The notes under the pieces: model-generated
What the model saw: only the letters and a program-made list of their open reading frames with translations
Told to the model about the DNA's origin: nothing
Databases searched by the model: none
Origin: an uncultured Acidobacteriia bacterium
GTDB taxonomy: Bacteria > Acidobacteriota > Terriglobia > Bryobacterales > Bryobacteraceae
NCBI GenBank assembly: GCA_903929755.1
Contig: CAIYVZ010000151.1
Coordinates: forward strand, 1 to 64,000
Direction of reading: 5' to 3'
Length of the DNA stretch: 64,000 nt
Shown: positions 49,666 through 59,055 of the stretch, in pieces
How the letters are laid out: each line of letters begins with the position of its first letter
How positions within the stretch are numbered: position 1 is the stretch's first letter
Position numbers and translations under genes: made by a program

Positions 49666-52203
49666 ATGAGCGGAATGGTACCGTTGTCCGCGCGTCCCCT
49701 CTGGCGACCCTTGCTGGGTCTTGTTGCCGCGATTCCCCTGCTGGCGCAGGCCCCGTCTGATCTTTTTGAAAAGGAGATCCGGCCGGTCCTTATTGAGAAG
49801 TGCTATGGCTGCCACTCGTCGAAGCTGAAGTCTCCGATGGGCGGGCTCGTGCTTGACACGAAGGCGGGTCTGAAGCGCGGCGGTAATGGTGGACCCGTGC
49901 TGGTGGCGGGCGATCCGAAGTCGAGCCGGTTGCTGAAGGCTCTGACTTACAACGAGACGGACCTGCGGATGCCGCCGACCGGCAAGCTGGGCGACGACAA
50001 GATTGCTGCTTTTGAACGCTGGATTGCGGCCGGTGCGGTGGACCCGCGTGAGGAAGTCGCTGCCGGGGCGCCGGCGCCTGCGCCGAAGAAGGGCATGGAT
50101 ATTGAGTCGGGCCGGAAGTGGTGGGCGTTCCAGCCGGTGAGTGCGCTGCCGCAGCCGAAGGTTCGCGGGACGGCTTTCGCGAAACAGTGGACGAAGGAAA
50201 AGATCGACTGGTTCATTCTGGCGAAGCTGGAACAGAACAAGCTGAAGCCCTCGCCGGAAGCGGACCGCGTGACGCTGATTCAACGCGCTTCACTGGATTT
50301 GACTGGTCTGCGGCCGACTTATGAGGAAGTACAGGCTTTTGTGGCGGACAAGGATCCGAAGGCTTACGACAAGCTGATTGACCGTCTGTTGGCGTCGCCG
50401 CATTATGGGGAACGCTGGGGCCGTTATTGGCTGGACGTTGCGCGTTATGGGGAGGACAACCCGACTTCGGAAGCGACGAACCCGCCGTATCCGTTTGCGT
50501 GGCGGTATCGCGACTGGGTGATTGAAGCGGTGAATCACGATGTCCCCTACGACAAGTTTGTGAAGATGCAGCTGGCGGCGGACTACATGCCGGATACGCC
50601 GCGTGAAGATCTGCGGGCGCTGGGGTATTTGGGGGCTGGCCCGATTTATCACACGGATTTACGCCTTTCGCGCGATGTGATTGAGACCCTGGTGACGGAT
50701 GGTTGGGATGAACGGGTGGATGCGGTGGGCAGAGGGCTACTGGGCCTGAGTGTGGGCTGCGCACGGTGCCACGATCACAAGTTCGATCCGATTCTGAGCA
50801 AGGATTACTACGCGCTGGCCGGAGTTTTCGCCTCCGTGGTGCAGGCTCCGCGTCCATTGGCGAATGTTGATAAGGACCTGGACAAGCAGTTCATGCTGAC
50901 GACGCAGAAGCTGTTTTTCCTGAGCTATCTGGCGAATCTGCTGAACGGGGAGCCGGGCAGTAAGCCGGAAGAAGCGGCGAAGAAAGTCACGTACTACACA
51001 AAGGAGATGGAGAAGCTTCGGGATTCGATGTTGTTCCTGAAGGAAAGCCATCCGGAGATGTGGACGTATCTGAATGGTCTGGCGCGGGTTCCGGTGGTAA
51101 AACCTCTTATGCCGAAGACGGCGGAAGTAGTGGTGAAGCCTGCGGCGGCTCCGATGCCTCCTCCGGTTCGTCCGGCGAATGCTGCGGCGGCCCGACGTGG
51201 GCGGGGTGGCGCTTCGGAACTGCCTTTCATGCACTCGGTGGTAGACGCCGGGGTTTGGGTGGATGGCAGCGATGCGGATTTGACGGTGCTGGATATGCGG
51301 CTGGATCAGCCGCGCGACATGAACATTCTTCCTCACGCGAATGTGGCGGCTCCGGGGGCGATTGTGAAACGTCAGTTCCTGACCGTGCTTTCCACGGGCG
51401 ATTCAACGTTTACGCACGGGTCGGGCCGGATCGATCTGGCGGACCGGATTTTCTCCGACAGTGGTCCACTGGCGGCCCGCGTGATGGTGAATCGCGTGTG
51501 GGCGTGGCATTTCGGCAAACCACTGGTCTCGACGCCGAGCGATTTCGGCACGCAGGGCGACAAGCCCTCGCATCCGGCACTGCTGGATGATCTGGCGGCG
51601 CGGTTTGTACAGAATGGCTGGTCGCTGAAATGGCTGCATCGGGAGATTATGCTGTCGGCGAGTTATCGTCAGGCAAGCCATCCTCGTGCAGACGGGAATG
51701 CGGCTGACCCGACGAATAAGCTGCTTTGGCGGATGAATCCGCGGCGGCTGGATGTGGAGGCGTATCGGGATAACCTGCTGAATCTGGCGGGGGATCTGGA
51801 TGAAAAGCCCGCGCCGCTTTCGGAAGAACTGGATGCGGCGGAGAACAAGCACCGTACGGTTTATGGCCGCGTTAGTCGCGGGCGCCTGAACACCGTGCTG
51901 CAACTATACGATTTCCCCGATCCGATGATGAGTGCGCCGCAACGCGACCTGACGACGTCGCCGCTGCAGCAGTTGTTCGTGATGAACAGTCCTTTCCTGA
52001 AGGACCGGGCGGACAGTCTGGCGAAGAAGGTGGAATCGGACGCGGATAACAGCGCGAAGGTGCGGGATCTGTACCGGCGGATTCTGGGCCGTGAGCCTAC
52101 GGGCAAAGAACTGGATCTGGCGCTGACTTATCTGAACAAGGGGACCGTCGGCGAGTTTGCGCAGGCGATTCTGGCAACCAACGAAGTTATTTTCTGGCCC
52201 TGA
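49666..52203 (+). CDS. Planctomycete-type cytochrome C / DUF1549 / DUF1553 protein
   Basis: 845 residues with signal peptide (about 1-28). PSCyt1 domain near the start with haem motif CYGCH (46-50) and LRMPPTGKLGDDKIA; DUF1549 (about 188-385: IDWFILAKLEQNKLKPSPEA, LIDRLLASPHYGERWGRYW, a second motif CARCHDHKFDP near 366); and DUF1553 (about 575-835: RVMVNRVWAWHFGKPLVSTP, WLHREIMLSASYRQ). Such proteins, frequent in Planctomycetes, Verrucomicrobia and Solibacteres, are thought to take part in polysaccharide or sulfatase-related breakdown. The DUF1501 gene follows 9 bases on. Start chosen at ATG 49666; ATG 49675 is also possible. Confidence 0.9.
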   Translation: MSGMVPLSARPLWRPLLGLVAAIPLLAQAPSDLFEKEIRPVLIEKCYGCHSSKLKSPMGGLVLDTKAGLKRGGNGGPVLVAGDPKSSRLLKALTYNETDLRMPPTGKLGDDKIAAFERWIAAGAVDPREEVAAGAPAPAPKKGMDIESGRKWWAFQPVSALPQPKVRGTAFAKQWTKEKIDWFILAKLEQNKLKPSPEADRVTLIQRASLDLTGLRPTYEEVQAFVADKDPKAYDKLIDRLLASPHYGERWGRYWLDVARYGEDNPTSEATNPPYPFAWRYRDWVIEAVNHDVPYDKFVKMQLAADYMPDTPREDLRALGYLGAGPIYHTDLRLSRDVIETLVTDGWDERVDAVGRGLLGLSVGCARCHDHKFDPILSKDYYALAGVFASVVQAPRPLANVDKDLDKQFMLTTQKLFFLSYLANLLNGEPGSKPEEAAKKVTYYTKEMEKLRDSMLFLKESHPEMWTYLNGLARVPVVKPLMPKTAEVVVKPAAAPMPPPVRPANAAAARRGRGGASELPFMHSVVDAGVWVDGSDADLTVLDMRLDQPRDMNILPHANVAAPGAIVKRQFLTVLSTGDSTFTHGSGRIDLADRIFSDSGPLAARVMVNRVWAWHFGKPLVSTPSDFGTQGDKPSHPALLDDLAARFVQNGWSLKWLHREIMLSASYRQASHPRADGNAADPTNKLLWRMNPRRLDVEAYRDNLLNLAGDLDEKPAPLSEELDAAENKHRTVYGRVSRGRLNTVLQLYDFPDPMMSAPQRDLTTSPLQQLFVMNSPFLKDRADSLAKKVESDADNSAKVRDLYRRILGREPTGKELDLALTYLNKGTVGEFAQAILATNEVIFWP

Positions 52204-52211
52204 GAATAAAA

Positions 52212-53621
52212 ATGATTACGAAAAAATATTCACGACGTGAGTTGGTTTCGCAGTTGACGGGCGGGCTGGGCGCAGTTGGCCTGGCGGGCATGTTCTCAGA
52301 AGACAGCTGGGCGGCAGCGGCGAAAGCGGGCGCAGGTGCGACGCAGAAGCAGGTACCTCCGCCACAGGTGAAGTTCCCGAACTTTCCTCCAAAAGCTAAA
52401 GCCAACATCGTGCTGTTCATGGTGGGCGGGCCGTCGCAACTGGACATGTTTGACCCGAAACCGGCGTTGCTGAAGTATCAGGGGCAGCGACCTTCGAGCG
52501 TGGATCTGCGAACGGAGCGGACTACGGGCGGATTACTGCCGTCGCCGTTTGAATTTAAGCAGTATGGGCGGGGCGGGGTGCATGTTTCGAGCCTGCTGCC
52601 GAATTTGGCTTCGGTGATCGACGATATCTGCGTGATTAAGTCGATGTACACGTATAACCCGACGCATACGCCGGCGCGCAGCCTGTTCCATACGGGGAAT
52701 ATTGCGGCGACGCGGCCATCGTGGGGTTCGTGGATCTCGTATGGCCTGGGTTCGGAGAACAAGGATCTTCCGGGGTTCGTGATTCTGTCGCCGGGCGGCG
52801 GTGGCGGGGGCTTTGGACGGTCGGGCTTCCTGCCTGCGCGGCACCAGGGGACTTTCTTTGACGACTCCATGGTGGAGCCGGATAAGATGATCCGGTACCT
52901 GCAGAACAAGGATCTGGACAAGGAAAAGCAGCGGACGCAGCTGGATCTGATTCAGGCCCTGAACCAGGAGCACGAACAGTCGTTTGGCCAGGATGAGTAC
53001 CTGGAAGGCCGGATTCAGTCGATGGAGACGGCTTACAGCATGCAGTTCGCGGCGACGGACGCGTTCGATATCCGCAAGGAATCGGAGGCGATGCGGGAAT
53101 CTTATGGCGATACGCCGTTCGCGCATGGTTGTTTGCTGGCGCGGCGGTTGGTGGAGCGCGGGGTGCGGACGGTTCACGTTTATTACGGGCCGGGGCAGCC
53201 GTGGGATGACCACTCGAAGATCAATAAGAATCTGACGGAGCGTTGCCCGGATATGGATAAAGCGTCGGCGCAGCTGATTCGGGATCTGAAGCAGCGTGGG
53301 TTGCTGGATTCGACGATTGTGACGTGGGGCGGGGAATTTGGGCGGACTCCGGTGTCGGAATCGGGCGATGGGCGCGACCATAATCCGTATGGCTTCACCA
53401 TGTGGATGGCGGGTGGCGGCGTGAAGGGCGGAATGGCGTATGGTGAGACGGATGAGTTTGGGTTTAAGTCTGTTGAAAAGGCCGTTTCGATCCACGATTT
53501 GCATGCCACGATGCTGAACCAGATGGGCGTGGACCATAAGCAACTAACTTACCGGTATGCGGGGCGGGATTTCCGGCTGACGGATGTTTACGGCGAGGTA
53601 GTTCGGGATATTCTGACGTAG
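52212..53621 (+). CDS. Tat-exported DUF1501 protein
   Basis: 469 residues. Tat-like start (KYSRRELVSQLTGGLGAVGL) and DUF1501 motifs: VLFMVGGPSQLDMFDPKP, FTHTPARSLFHTGN-like stretch, WGSWISYGLG, GEFGRTPVSESGDGRDHNPYGF and VSIHDLHATMLNQMGVDH. The fold is that of alkaline phosphatase/sulfatase superfamily members. DUF1501 proteins always occur next to DUF1549/DUF1553 proteins and act outside the inner membrane. The substrate is unknown. Unusual codon pattern none. Confidence 0.9.
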   Translation: MITKKYSRRELVSQLTGGLGAVGLAGMFSEDSWAAAAKAGAGATQKQVPPPQVKFPNFPPKAKANIVLFMVGGPSQLDMFDPKPALLKYQGQRPSSVDLRTERTTGGLLPSPFEFKQYGRGGVHVSSLLPNLASVIDDICVIKSMYTYNPTHTPARSLFHTGNIAATRPSWGSWISYGLGSENKDLPGFVILSPGGGGGGFGRSGFLPARHQGTFFDDSMVEPDKMIRYLQNKDLDKEKQRTQLDLIQALNQEHEQSFGQDEYLEGRIQSMETAYSMQFAATDAFDIRKESEAMRESYGDTPFAHGCLLARRLVERGVRTVHVYYGPGQPWDDHSKINKNLTERCPDMDKASAQLIRDLKQRGLLDSTIVTWGGEFGRTPVSESGDGRDHNPYGFTMWMAGGGVKGGMAYGETDEFGFKSVEKAVSIHDLHATMLNQMGVDHKQLTYRYAGRDFRLTDVYGEVVRDILT

Positions 53622-53638
53622 ATTTTGGATCGCGGCCG

Positions 53639-54007
53639 TTACAGGCATCCCATCGAGACCGCGACTCTGGAGGCAAGTTCGCAAATCCGCTTGTTGCTCA
53701 GTTGTCTCAGCGGGCCGTTGGGCTCCACCAGAGAGCTCTTCAGCACAACTGTCACATCCTCCGCTCTGGCGGCGCAATCCGCCTGAAGACCAGTTTCGCC
53801 TGCCGGGAGAAACAAGTGAGTCGGAAAGTCCTTGTGAATGCTGGTGGTCAGTGGCACGACGAGGACGGTTGTTGCACGCTCGTGGCGGTTCCTTGCGTTG
53901 ATGGAGACGACGACCACGGGGCGGCGGCCTTTGTCCGGGGGCTCGGTATGCATCCGCACGAACCAGATCTCACCCCGAACAGGATATCGGGTAGCAGAAG
54001 TGGACAC
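53639..54007 (-). CDS. mazF: MazF/PemK-type toxin
   Basis: 122 residues from GTG 54007, one base after the antitoxin stop. RGEIWFVRM and KGRRPVVVVSI then TTVLVVPLTT match MazF/PemK, an mRNA interferase; near the C-terminus LSNKRICELASRVAVSMG gives the usual end helix. A longer in-frame reading to 54079 overlaps the antitoxin and is less likely. The gene is convergent with the DUF1501 gene, 17 bases away. Confidence 0.85.
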   Translation of the reverse strand: MSTSATRYPVRGEIWFVRMHTEPPDKGRRPVVVVSINARNRHERATTVLVVPLTTSIHKDFPTHLFLPAGETGLQADCAARAEDVTVVLKSSLVEPNGPLRQLSNKRICELASRVAVSMGCL

Positions 54008-54008
54008 C

Positions 54009-54317
54009 TCAGGCAGGTTCCTGCGCCAGGAGTTCGCCCAATGAAAATTCACCCCACTGGGATTGGTCCTGAGCTTCATCGGCTGAGAGGCCGGAATAGA
54101 AGCTGGTCACGGTTCGGTCGAGAGCGTCACGCTCCTGCGCGCGCTTGAGGCCCTGGATGATGTCATCGAGTACTGCCGAGACCGACGCCGCTCGCCGCTG
54201 CCGGTGAACGGTTTCCAGAAACAGGATGGACTCTGGTGAAAGAGTGAAACTCCTTCTTGCCTTTCGGGTAGATGGCGGCGCTGGAAGTATCTTACCCATG
54301 ATCGTACTGGCTATCAT
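54009..54317 (-). CDS. Antitoxin of MazF-type toxin
   Basis: About 102 residues (ATG 54317; ATG 54299 is the alternative). RRSFTLSPESILFLETVHRQRRAASVSAVLDDIIQG (in pieces, FTLSPESILFLE and SVSAVLDDII) is a ribbon-helix-helix DNA-binding motif, and the tail ADEAQDQSQWGEFSLGELLAQ is the acidic toxin-binding part. Position one base before mazF supports it. It should autoregulate from the 54318-54528 interval, in which I see no other gene. Confidence 0.75.
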   Translation of the reverse strand: MIASTIMGKILPAPPSTRKARRSFTLSPESILFLETVHRQRRAASVSAVLDDIIQGLKRAQERDALDRTVTSFYSGLSADEAQDQSQWGEFSLGELLAQEPA

Positions 54318-54528
54318 ACCAGCAATGCCGGGGTTGAAAAAGGGTGACCGCGTCGCAGAGTAGTGGCGGGCGTTCAACCGGTCAAATGCCCGGGATCTGA
54401 ACAGGGCAGTGGTTGCTTCCGGTTTTGGACCAGCCGGGTCCCGCGGTGCCCGGCACCACGCCGGGCCGGCCGGTGCCGCGAAAGGACCGCATCGCGCGGG
54501 CAGTAGAGTCAGCCTAGAATAGGACCAT

Positions 54529-55383
54529 ATGGCTACTCGGGCGGGCCGGTTGCAGGGTGACGACCTTGTGGCTGAAGTTCTGCGCAACATGGAAGAGGGA
54601 TTGTTCCGGATTCGCAAGAAGACGGTGGTTCCGGCGATTTACCGCATCTATCTGAACCCGGAGGATCACGGGCAGTTTCGTGATGTGGAGGGGTTTGTGT
54701 GCACCGAGATTCGCGGCGCTTTGGACGAACGGCTGGCGCAGTGGAACGGGTCGAAGCTGCGGCTTGCCCGGGTGCTGCTGGAGAAGTTCGGTGCAGGCGA
54801 TGGGGCGGAGGTTGGGGAATACGTTCGCGTCGCCGACGACTGGACGGTGGAAATCTATCCGGACGTAGACGGCAAACTGGCAGCGGGCGAGATTGAGATC
54901 CACTCGGAACTGGGAGCGCCGCAGAAGCCGGAACTGGGCGGCGGGTCCATGACTCGGCGGATTATTCCGCAAAAAGCGGAAGTCACGATTGCTGCGGCTG
55001 CGGTTGCGGTTGCGCCGTCGGCAGTCGCTGGCGGCGATTTTCCCGAAGACGAGGGAACAAAAGGCCGAGCGTTTGCGCATCTAACCTATGTGGACCAAAC
55101 GGGCCCGAAAGTTTTCGAAGTGACAAAAAATCTGACCGTTATTGGGCGCGGAGGCCGTTCTTACTGGGTAGACGTTCGTTTGGAAACTTTGCCGGATGTC
55201 TCGCGCGAGCACTGCCGTATCCGGCGCGACCCCGAGTCGGGGCGTTTCACGATTGAAGATGTGAGCCAGTTTGGAACCGCAGTGAACGGTACGCCGGTGG
55301 GAAAAGACGCTTCTGCAGAATTGCCTGCTGCGGCCACCATCAGCCTGGCTGATGTAGTGGAGCTGGGATGGCAGACGGCCTGA
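54529..55383 (+). CDS. fhaA: FHA-domain protein with DUF3662-like N-terminus (FhaA-like)
   Basis: 284 residues. N-terminal domain (about 8-130: EVLRNMEEGLFRIRKKTVVP, AIYRIYLNPEDHGQFRDVEG) matches DUF3662 as in FhaA of mycobacteria. A linker rich in Ala/Val follows, and a FHA domain (about 190-284) with GRGGRSYWVDVRL, SREHCRIRRD and SQFGTAVNG, the phosphothreonine-binding pattern. It should bind phosphorylated kinase or cell-wall proteins. First gene of the apparent cell-wall signalling operon. ATG 54529 is preceded by TAGGACC only, a weak ribosome site. Confidence 0.88.
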   Translation: MATRAGRLQGDDLVAEVLRNMEEGLFRIRKKTVVPAIYRIYLNPEDHGQFRDVEGFVCTEIRGALDERLAQWNGSKLRLARVLLEKFGAGDGAEVGEYVRVADDWTVEIYPDVDGKLAAGEIEIHSELGAPQKPELGGGSMTRRIIPQKAEVTIAAAAVAVAPSAVAGGDFPEDEGTKGRAFAHLTYVDQTGPKVFEVTKNLTVIGRGGRSYWVDVRLETLPDVSREHCRIRRDPESGRFTIEDVSQFGTAVNGTPVGKDASAELPAAATISLADVVELGWQTA

Positions 55384-55414
55384 CCGGTTTCAGGCTGTTG
55401 CTGACGCTAAACAA

Positions 55415-55513
55415 GTGAATGATTTACTGAGCGCGCGAACGATTCTGCTACCTCTGATGGTGGTGGTGCTGGCGCTTGTCTCCTGGCTGGCGATTCGCCG
55501 GGAGGGCCAATGA
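55415..55513 (+). CDS. 32-residue single-pass membrane miniprotein
   Basis: GTG 55415 to TGA 55513: VNDLLSARTILLPLMVVVLA then LVSWLAIRREGQ. One hydrophobic helix (about 8-26) is flanked by positive residues on both ends (Arg8; Arg28-Arg29). The stop TGA overlaps the start ATG of the next gene (ATGATG at 55510), and the frame sits in an otherwise empty 126-base gap between genes of one operon. The overlap and TM character support it. No homologue is known to me; it could help tether or regulate the phosphatase or kinase. Too short to rule out chance. Confidence 0.5.
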   Translation: MNDLLSARTILLPLMVVVLALVSWLAIRREGQ

Positions 55514-57114
55514 TGTCGGTTCGTACGCAACTGAAGTCGGCCGCGGCCAGCGATATGGGCCGGCGGCGAACAAACAATGAAGACCGCTATCTGCATGATG
55601 CGGAGCACGGGATCTATGCGGTGGTGGATGGCGTGGGCGGGCATGCGGCGGGCGAACACGCGGCAGAAACTGCGGTGGAAGTTCTGCGGGAGCGCCTGAC
55701 GCGGCAAACCGGGACGCCGGAAGAGCGTCTTCGCGAGGCCATAGCTCTGGCCAACAACGAAATTTTGCGGCTTGGACAGGCTAACCCGGATTGGGCGGGA
55801 ATGGCGTGTGTTCTGACGGTGGCGGTGGTGGAAGACGACATCGTCACGGTGGGGCACGTGGGAGATTCGCGGCTGTATCTGGCGCGACCGGGTGAGATCC
55901 GCAAAGTAACCCAGGATCACTCGCCAGTGGGCGAGAGGGAAGATCGCGGCGAAATCAATGAAATGGCGGCGATGCGGCACCCCCGGCGGAATGAGATTTA
56001 CCGGGATTTGGGGAGCCGCGAGCGTTCACCGGATGAACCCGGGTTTATCGATATTGAAAGATTCCCGCTCCCGGTGGATGGCGCGCTTTTGCTGTGTTCG
56101 GACGGCCTGAGCGATCTGGTGACGAGCCAGGAAATTCTGACCACGCTGGAGCGTTCGGCGCAGGACCCGGAAGCGGCTGTGCTGGCGCTGATTGACGCGG
56201 CGAATCTGGCGGGAGGGAAAGACAACATCACGGTGCTGGTGGTGGCATCGCCGGGATTCCGGCCGAAGATTGCCGGGGCTCCGGTAGCTTCAGCCTCCCC
56301 GTTGGTGGGGAAATCGTTGATCCGGGCTTCGATATTTCCGGTGCTGGGGCTGTTGTTCGGAGCTGCGGCCGGGGCGGGCGGGATGTACTGGTTCTTCCAG
56401 GGCTCGCCGGAGGGGCAGAAAACGCTGACAGTGGTTAGCGCGATTGGGCCCGTGCTTTTGCAGGCGCATTCGGGAGATACGGTGCTGATTCCGGCGGGGC
56501 GCTACCGCGAGCGGCTGGAGATGAAGGCGGGCGTTACGATCCGGGCGTTGGAGGCGGGGACGGTGACGCTGACCTCGCCCGATGGTGGTCCGGTGATTGT
56601 GGCGCGCGGCATCGTCAACGGGACCGTTGAGGGTGTTTGGATCCAGGGGAGTCTGGAGAGCCCGGTGAATCCGGCGGTGCTGGTGGATTCCGGGAGTCCG
56701 GCGCTGACGCAGGTGCGGATAACGGGTGCGGGCACGGGGATTGAGATTCGCGGGGACGCGGCGCCTTCCATTCGGGATTCGCGGATCACGAATAATCTGG
56801 GGCCTGGGATTGATGTGGGCGCAACGTCGCGTCCGGTGATTTCGGGGAACCTGATTGCGGCGAACGGGGCGGGCACCCCGGGGAGCCTGCGGCCGGGCGT
56901 GGAAGTGCGGGATCAGGGCCAGCCGGTGCTGAAAGACAACGGGATTATCGATAACGCGGCGGAAGCGATTTGGATCCATTCGCGGACTTATCATGCGCCG
57001 AGTTATGAAGAGAATTTCTTTGGCGGGCTGAGTCCGAAGAAGGCGATTCGGTTGCTGGAGCTCCCGCAGTCGGCTCCGGCGGAGAAGAAAACCAGGAGTG
57101 GGAGGCAGGGATGA
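55510..57114 (+). CDS. pstP: PP2C phosphatase fused to TM and right-handed beta-helix
   Basis: 534 residues. PP2C domain (about 1-245) has all metal motifs: ASDMGRRRTNNEDRYL, VVDGVGGHAAGEHAA, HVGDSRLYLARPG, LLLCSDGLSDLV and GGKDNITVLVV. A TM (about 275-297) follows. The C-terminal 235 residues read GDTVLIPAGRYRERLEMKAGVTI, NAPVLVDSGSPALTQVRITGAG-like and RPVISGNLIAANG, right-handed parallel beta-helix (PbH1/NosD-type) with about eight coils. The phosphatase would face the cytoplasm and the helix the periplasm. PstP of Actinobacteria instead has a plain tail. ATG 55510; its TGA overlaps the kinase ATG (57111). Confidence 0.9.
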   Translation: MMSVRTQLKSAAASDMGRRRTNNEDRYLHDAEHGIYAVVDGVGGHAAGEHAAETAVEVLRERLTRQTGTPEERLREAIALANNEILRLGQANPDWAGMACVLTVAVVEDDIVTVGHVGDSRLYLARPGEIRKVTQDHSPVGEREDRGEINEMAAMRHPRRNEIYRDLGSRERSPDEPGFIDIERFPLPVDGALLLCSDGLSDLVTSQEILTTLERSAQDPEAAVLALIDAANLAGGKDNITVLVVASPGFRPKIAGAPVASASPLVGKSLIRASIFPVLGLLFGAAAGAGGMYWFFQGSPEGQKTLTVVSAIGPVLLQAHSGDTVLIPAGRYRERLEMKAGVTIRALEAGTVTLTSPDGGPVIVARGIVNGTVEGVWIQGSLESPVNPAVLVDSGSPALTQVRITGAGTGIEIRGDAAPSIRDSRITNNLGPGIDVGATSRPVISGNLIAANGAGTPGSLRPGVEVRDQGQPVLKDNGIIDNAAEAIWIHSRTYHAPSYEENFFGGLSPKKAIRLLELPQSAPAEKKTRSGRQG

Positions 57115-59003
57115 CCGCACTGGACCCCAGAGTGTTCGGTCGCTACGAAATCCGGCGCAAGCTGGCGGGTGGCGGTATGGGGCGGGTGTATCTGGCCTAT
57201 GACGCGACGCTGAACCGTGAGGTTGGGCTGAAGCTGATTGACCTGGGGACGGATGCGGAGAGCCTGGAGATTATTGCCGCTGAACAGCGCGGGGCGAAAC
57301 TGCAGGACCAGTTGGCGCAGCGGGAGCCGGGCGGGCGCGTGGCGCAGATCTTCGATGTGGGCGAGCGCGACGGGTTCTTTTTCATCGCCATGGAGTACAT
57401 TGAGGGCGAGGATCTTTCGGAATCAGTGGCACGGGGGCCGATAGAACCTGCGCGCGCGGTGTCGATTGCGCTGGATATTCTGGAAGTTCTCACCAGGGCA
57501 CATACTTTCAGTGCGGTGATTGATGACCGTCAGCATCGTGGCATTATCCATGGCGACATTAAGCCGCGAAATATACGAATCACGCCGCAGGGGAGCGTGA
57601 AGGTTCTGGATTTTGGCATCGCGAAGGCAGTTTCCATGACGCGGAGCATGACGTTTAACCAGTTCGGTTCGGTACCGTATTCGTCGCCGGAGCGGCTGCA
57701 GACGGGCGACATGGATGTGCGGTCGGACGTGTGGTCGGTGGGCGTGGTGCTGTTCGAGATGCTGGCCGGAAGGTCGTATTTTCAGGCGGAATCGGCACAG
57801 AAGATGGAGTGGGTGATCCGCAACTACTCGGCGGTTCAGCCAGCGATGTGGGGGATGCCTGCCGGGTTGCGGGAAGTGCTGATGCGGGCGCTGCATCCGG
57901 AGCCGCAAAGCCGGTTTGCGACGGCAGCGGAGATGCAGGGTGCGCTGGGGGAATGGCGAGCGAGCGGGAGGTATTCGAGTCCGCAGCCAACGGATTTTGA
58001 GGCTACGCGGCGGACGACGGCTTCGGTTATTTCGGATGATGGGGAAACCCGGCGGAGGGCTGCTCCTGCGGTTGACGATGCTACCCGGCGGACGAACCTG
58101 TCGGAGCCCCCGCTTCCTCCGGGGCGAGAGCCGGGGGTAGCTTCGATTACCTCGGCGGGCGGTTTTCGGCTGAATGGCATGGTGGCCGGAGCGGTGGTAT
58201 TTGTGCTGGCGGCGGGCTTTGCGGTGGCGGAAATCCGGCAATGGAGTAAGGCGAGCGACCTGCGGCGGAGGCTTGAAGCCGGCCAGTTGTCCGCCGACGC
58301 AGGGGCTGTCGAGTACAAGACGCTGGCTGCGGGCTCCTGGTTTTCGTGGCCGTTGTATCCGGCGCGGACGAGTCTGCGGGACCGGTATTCGGCGGAAGCG
58401 GATCGGGTGATTGCGGATTATCGGGAGGCCAGCGAGAGTACGCCGGTCTACGTGAAGGACTGGAAACGTGCCCAGGCCGCCATTTCGGCAGCGGCGAATC
58501 TGGCCCCGGAGGACGCGGCGATTCGTGGTCGCGCGAACCTGATTGAGGGTCACTTGAAGCTTCGCGCCGGGGATATAAAAGGTGCGCGGTCCAGCTTCGA
58601 AGCAGCGCGCGAGAGGATGTCCAGGTCGCCGGACCCCCATCTTGGCCTGGCGATGATCCACCTGCACGATAGTGATCTGGACAAGGCGGAGGGGGAGCTG
58701 AACGAAGCGCAGCGCAATGGTTTCCGGCCCGGGCGTCGCGAGCAGAAATCTCTGGCCGATGCTTACCGGAAGCGCGGGGAGCGTTGGCTTGCGGTTGCGA
58801 AGAAAGCGCACGATATTGGGCGCATGGAAGACGCGCTGAAGAAGGCGGACGGGGATCTGGCGCATGCGCAGAGTCTGTATAACGCCGTTGCGCCGTTTTT
58901 CGATGGTATTGAGCTTTCGGAACGAGTTGCGAGCGAGCGCGAGCAGGCGCAGAAGACTCTCTCGGCCGCGCAACTGGCGCAGCAGGCTGCGGGGAATCCT
59001 TAA
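57111..59003 (+). CDS. Transmembrane Ser/Thr protein kinase (PknB-like)
   Basis: 630 residues. Kinase domain (about 11-275) with GGGMGRVYLAY, Lys41 in VGLKLID, HGDIKPRN (Asp149), DFGIAKA (Asp167) and a SPER site; the HRD motif is HGD. After a Pro/Thr-rich linker comes a TM (about 353-375). The periplasmic tail to 630 has TPR-like helical repeats (IRGRANLIEGHLKLRAGDIKG, DPHLGLAMIHLHDSDLDKAEG), not PASTA domains. It should phosphorylate FHA partners and perhaps the SEDS-PBP fusion. It is co-transcribed with the phosphatase (ATGA overlap). Confidence 0.92.
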   Translation: MTALDPRVFGRYEIRRKLAGGGMGRVYLAYDATLNREVGLKLIDLGTDAESLEIIAAEQRGAKLQDQLAQREPGGRVAQIFDVGERDGFFFIAMEYIEGEDLSESVARGPIEPARAVSIALDILEVLTRAHTFSAVIDDRQHRGIIHGDIKPRNIRITPQGSVKVLDFGIAKAVSMTRSMTFNQFGSVPYSSPERLQTGDMDVRSDVWSVGVVLFEMLAGRSYFQAESAQKMEWVIRNYSAVQPAMWGMPAGLREVLMRALHPEPQSRFATAAEMQGALGEWRASGRYSSPQPTDFEATRRTTASVISDDGETRRRAAPAVDDATRRTNLSEPPLPPGREPGVASITSAGGFRLNGMVAGAVVFVLAAGFAVAEIRQWSKASDLRRRLEAGQLSADAGAVEYKTLAAGSWFSWPLYPARTSLRDRYSAEADRVIADYREASESTPVYVKDWKRAQAAISAAANLAPEDAAIRGRANLIEGHLKLRAGDIKGARSSFEAARERMSRSPDPHLGLAMIHLHDSDLDKAEGELNEAQRNGFRPGRREQKSLADAYRKRGERWLAVAKKAHDIGRMEDALKKADGDLAHAQSLYNAVAPFFDGIELSERVASEREQAQKTLSAAQLAQQAAGNP

Positions 59004-59055
59004 TCAGAACATTTCGGGCCAGCGGTGCGTTTACCGATAAGATGAGGGGACCCCA

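Noticed and set aside
57423-58973. 516-residue minus-strand open frame opposite the kinase gene
   Set aside because: Arg/Pro/His-rich shadow; the plus-strand kinase is fully supported.
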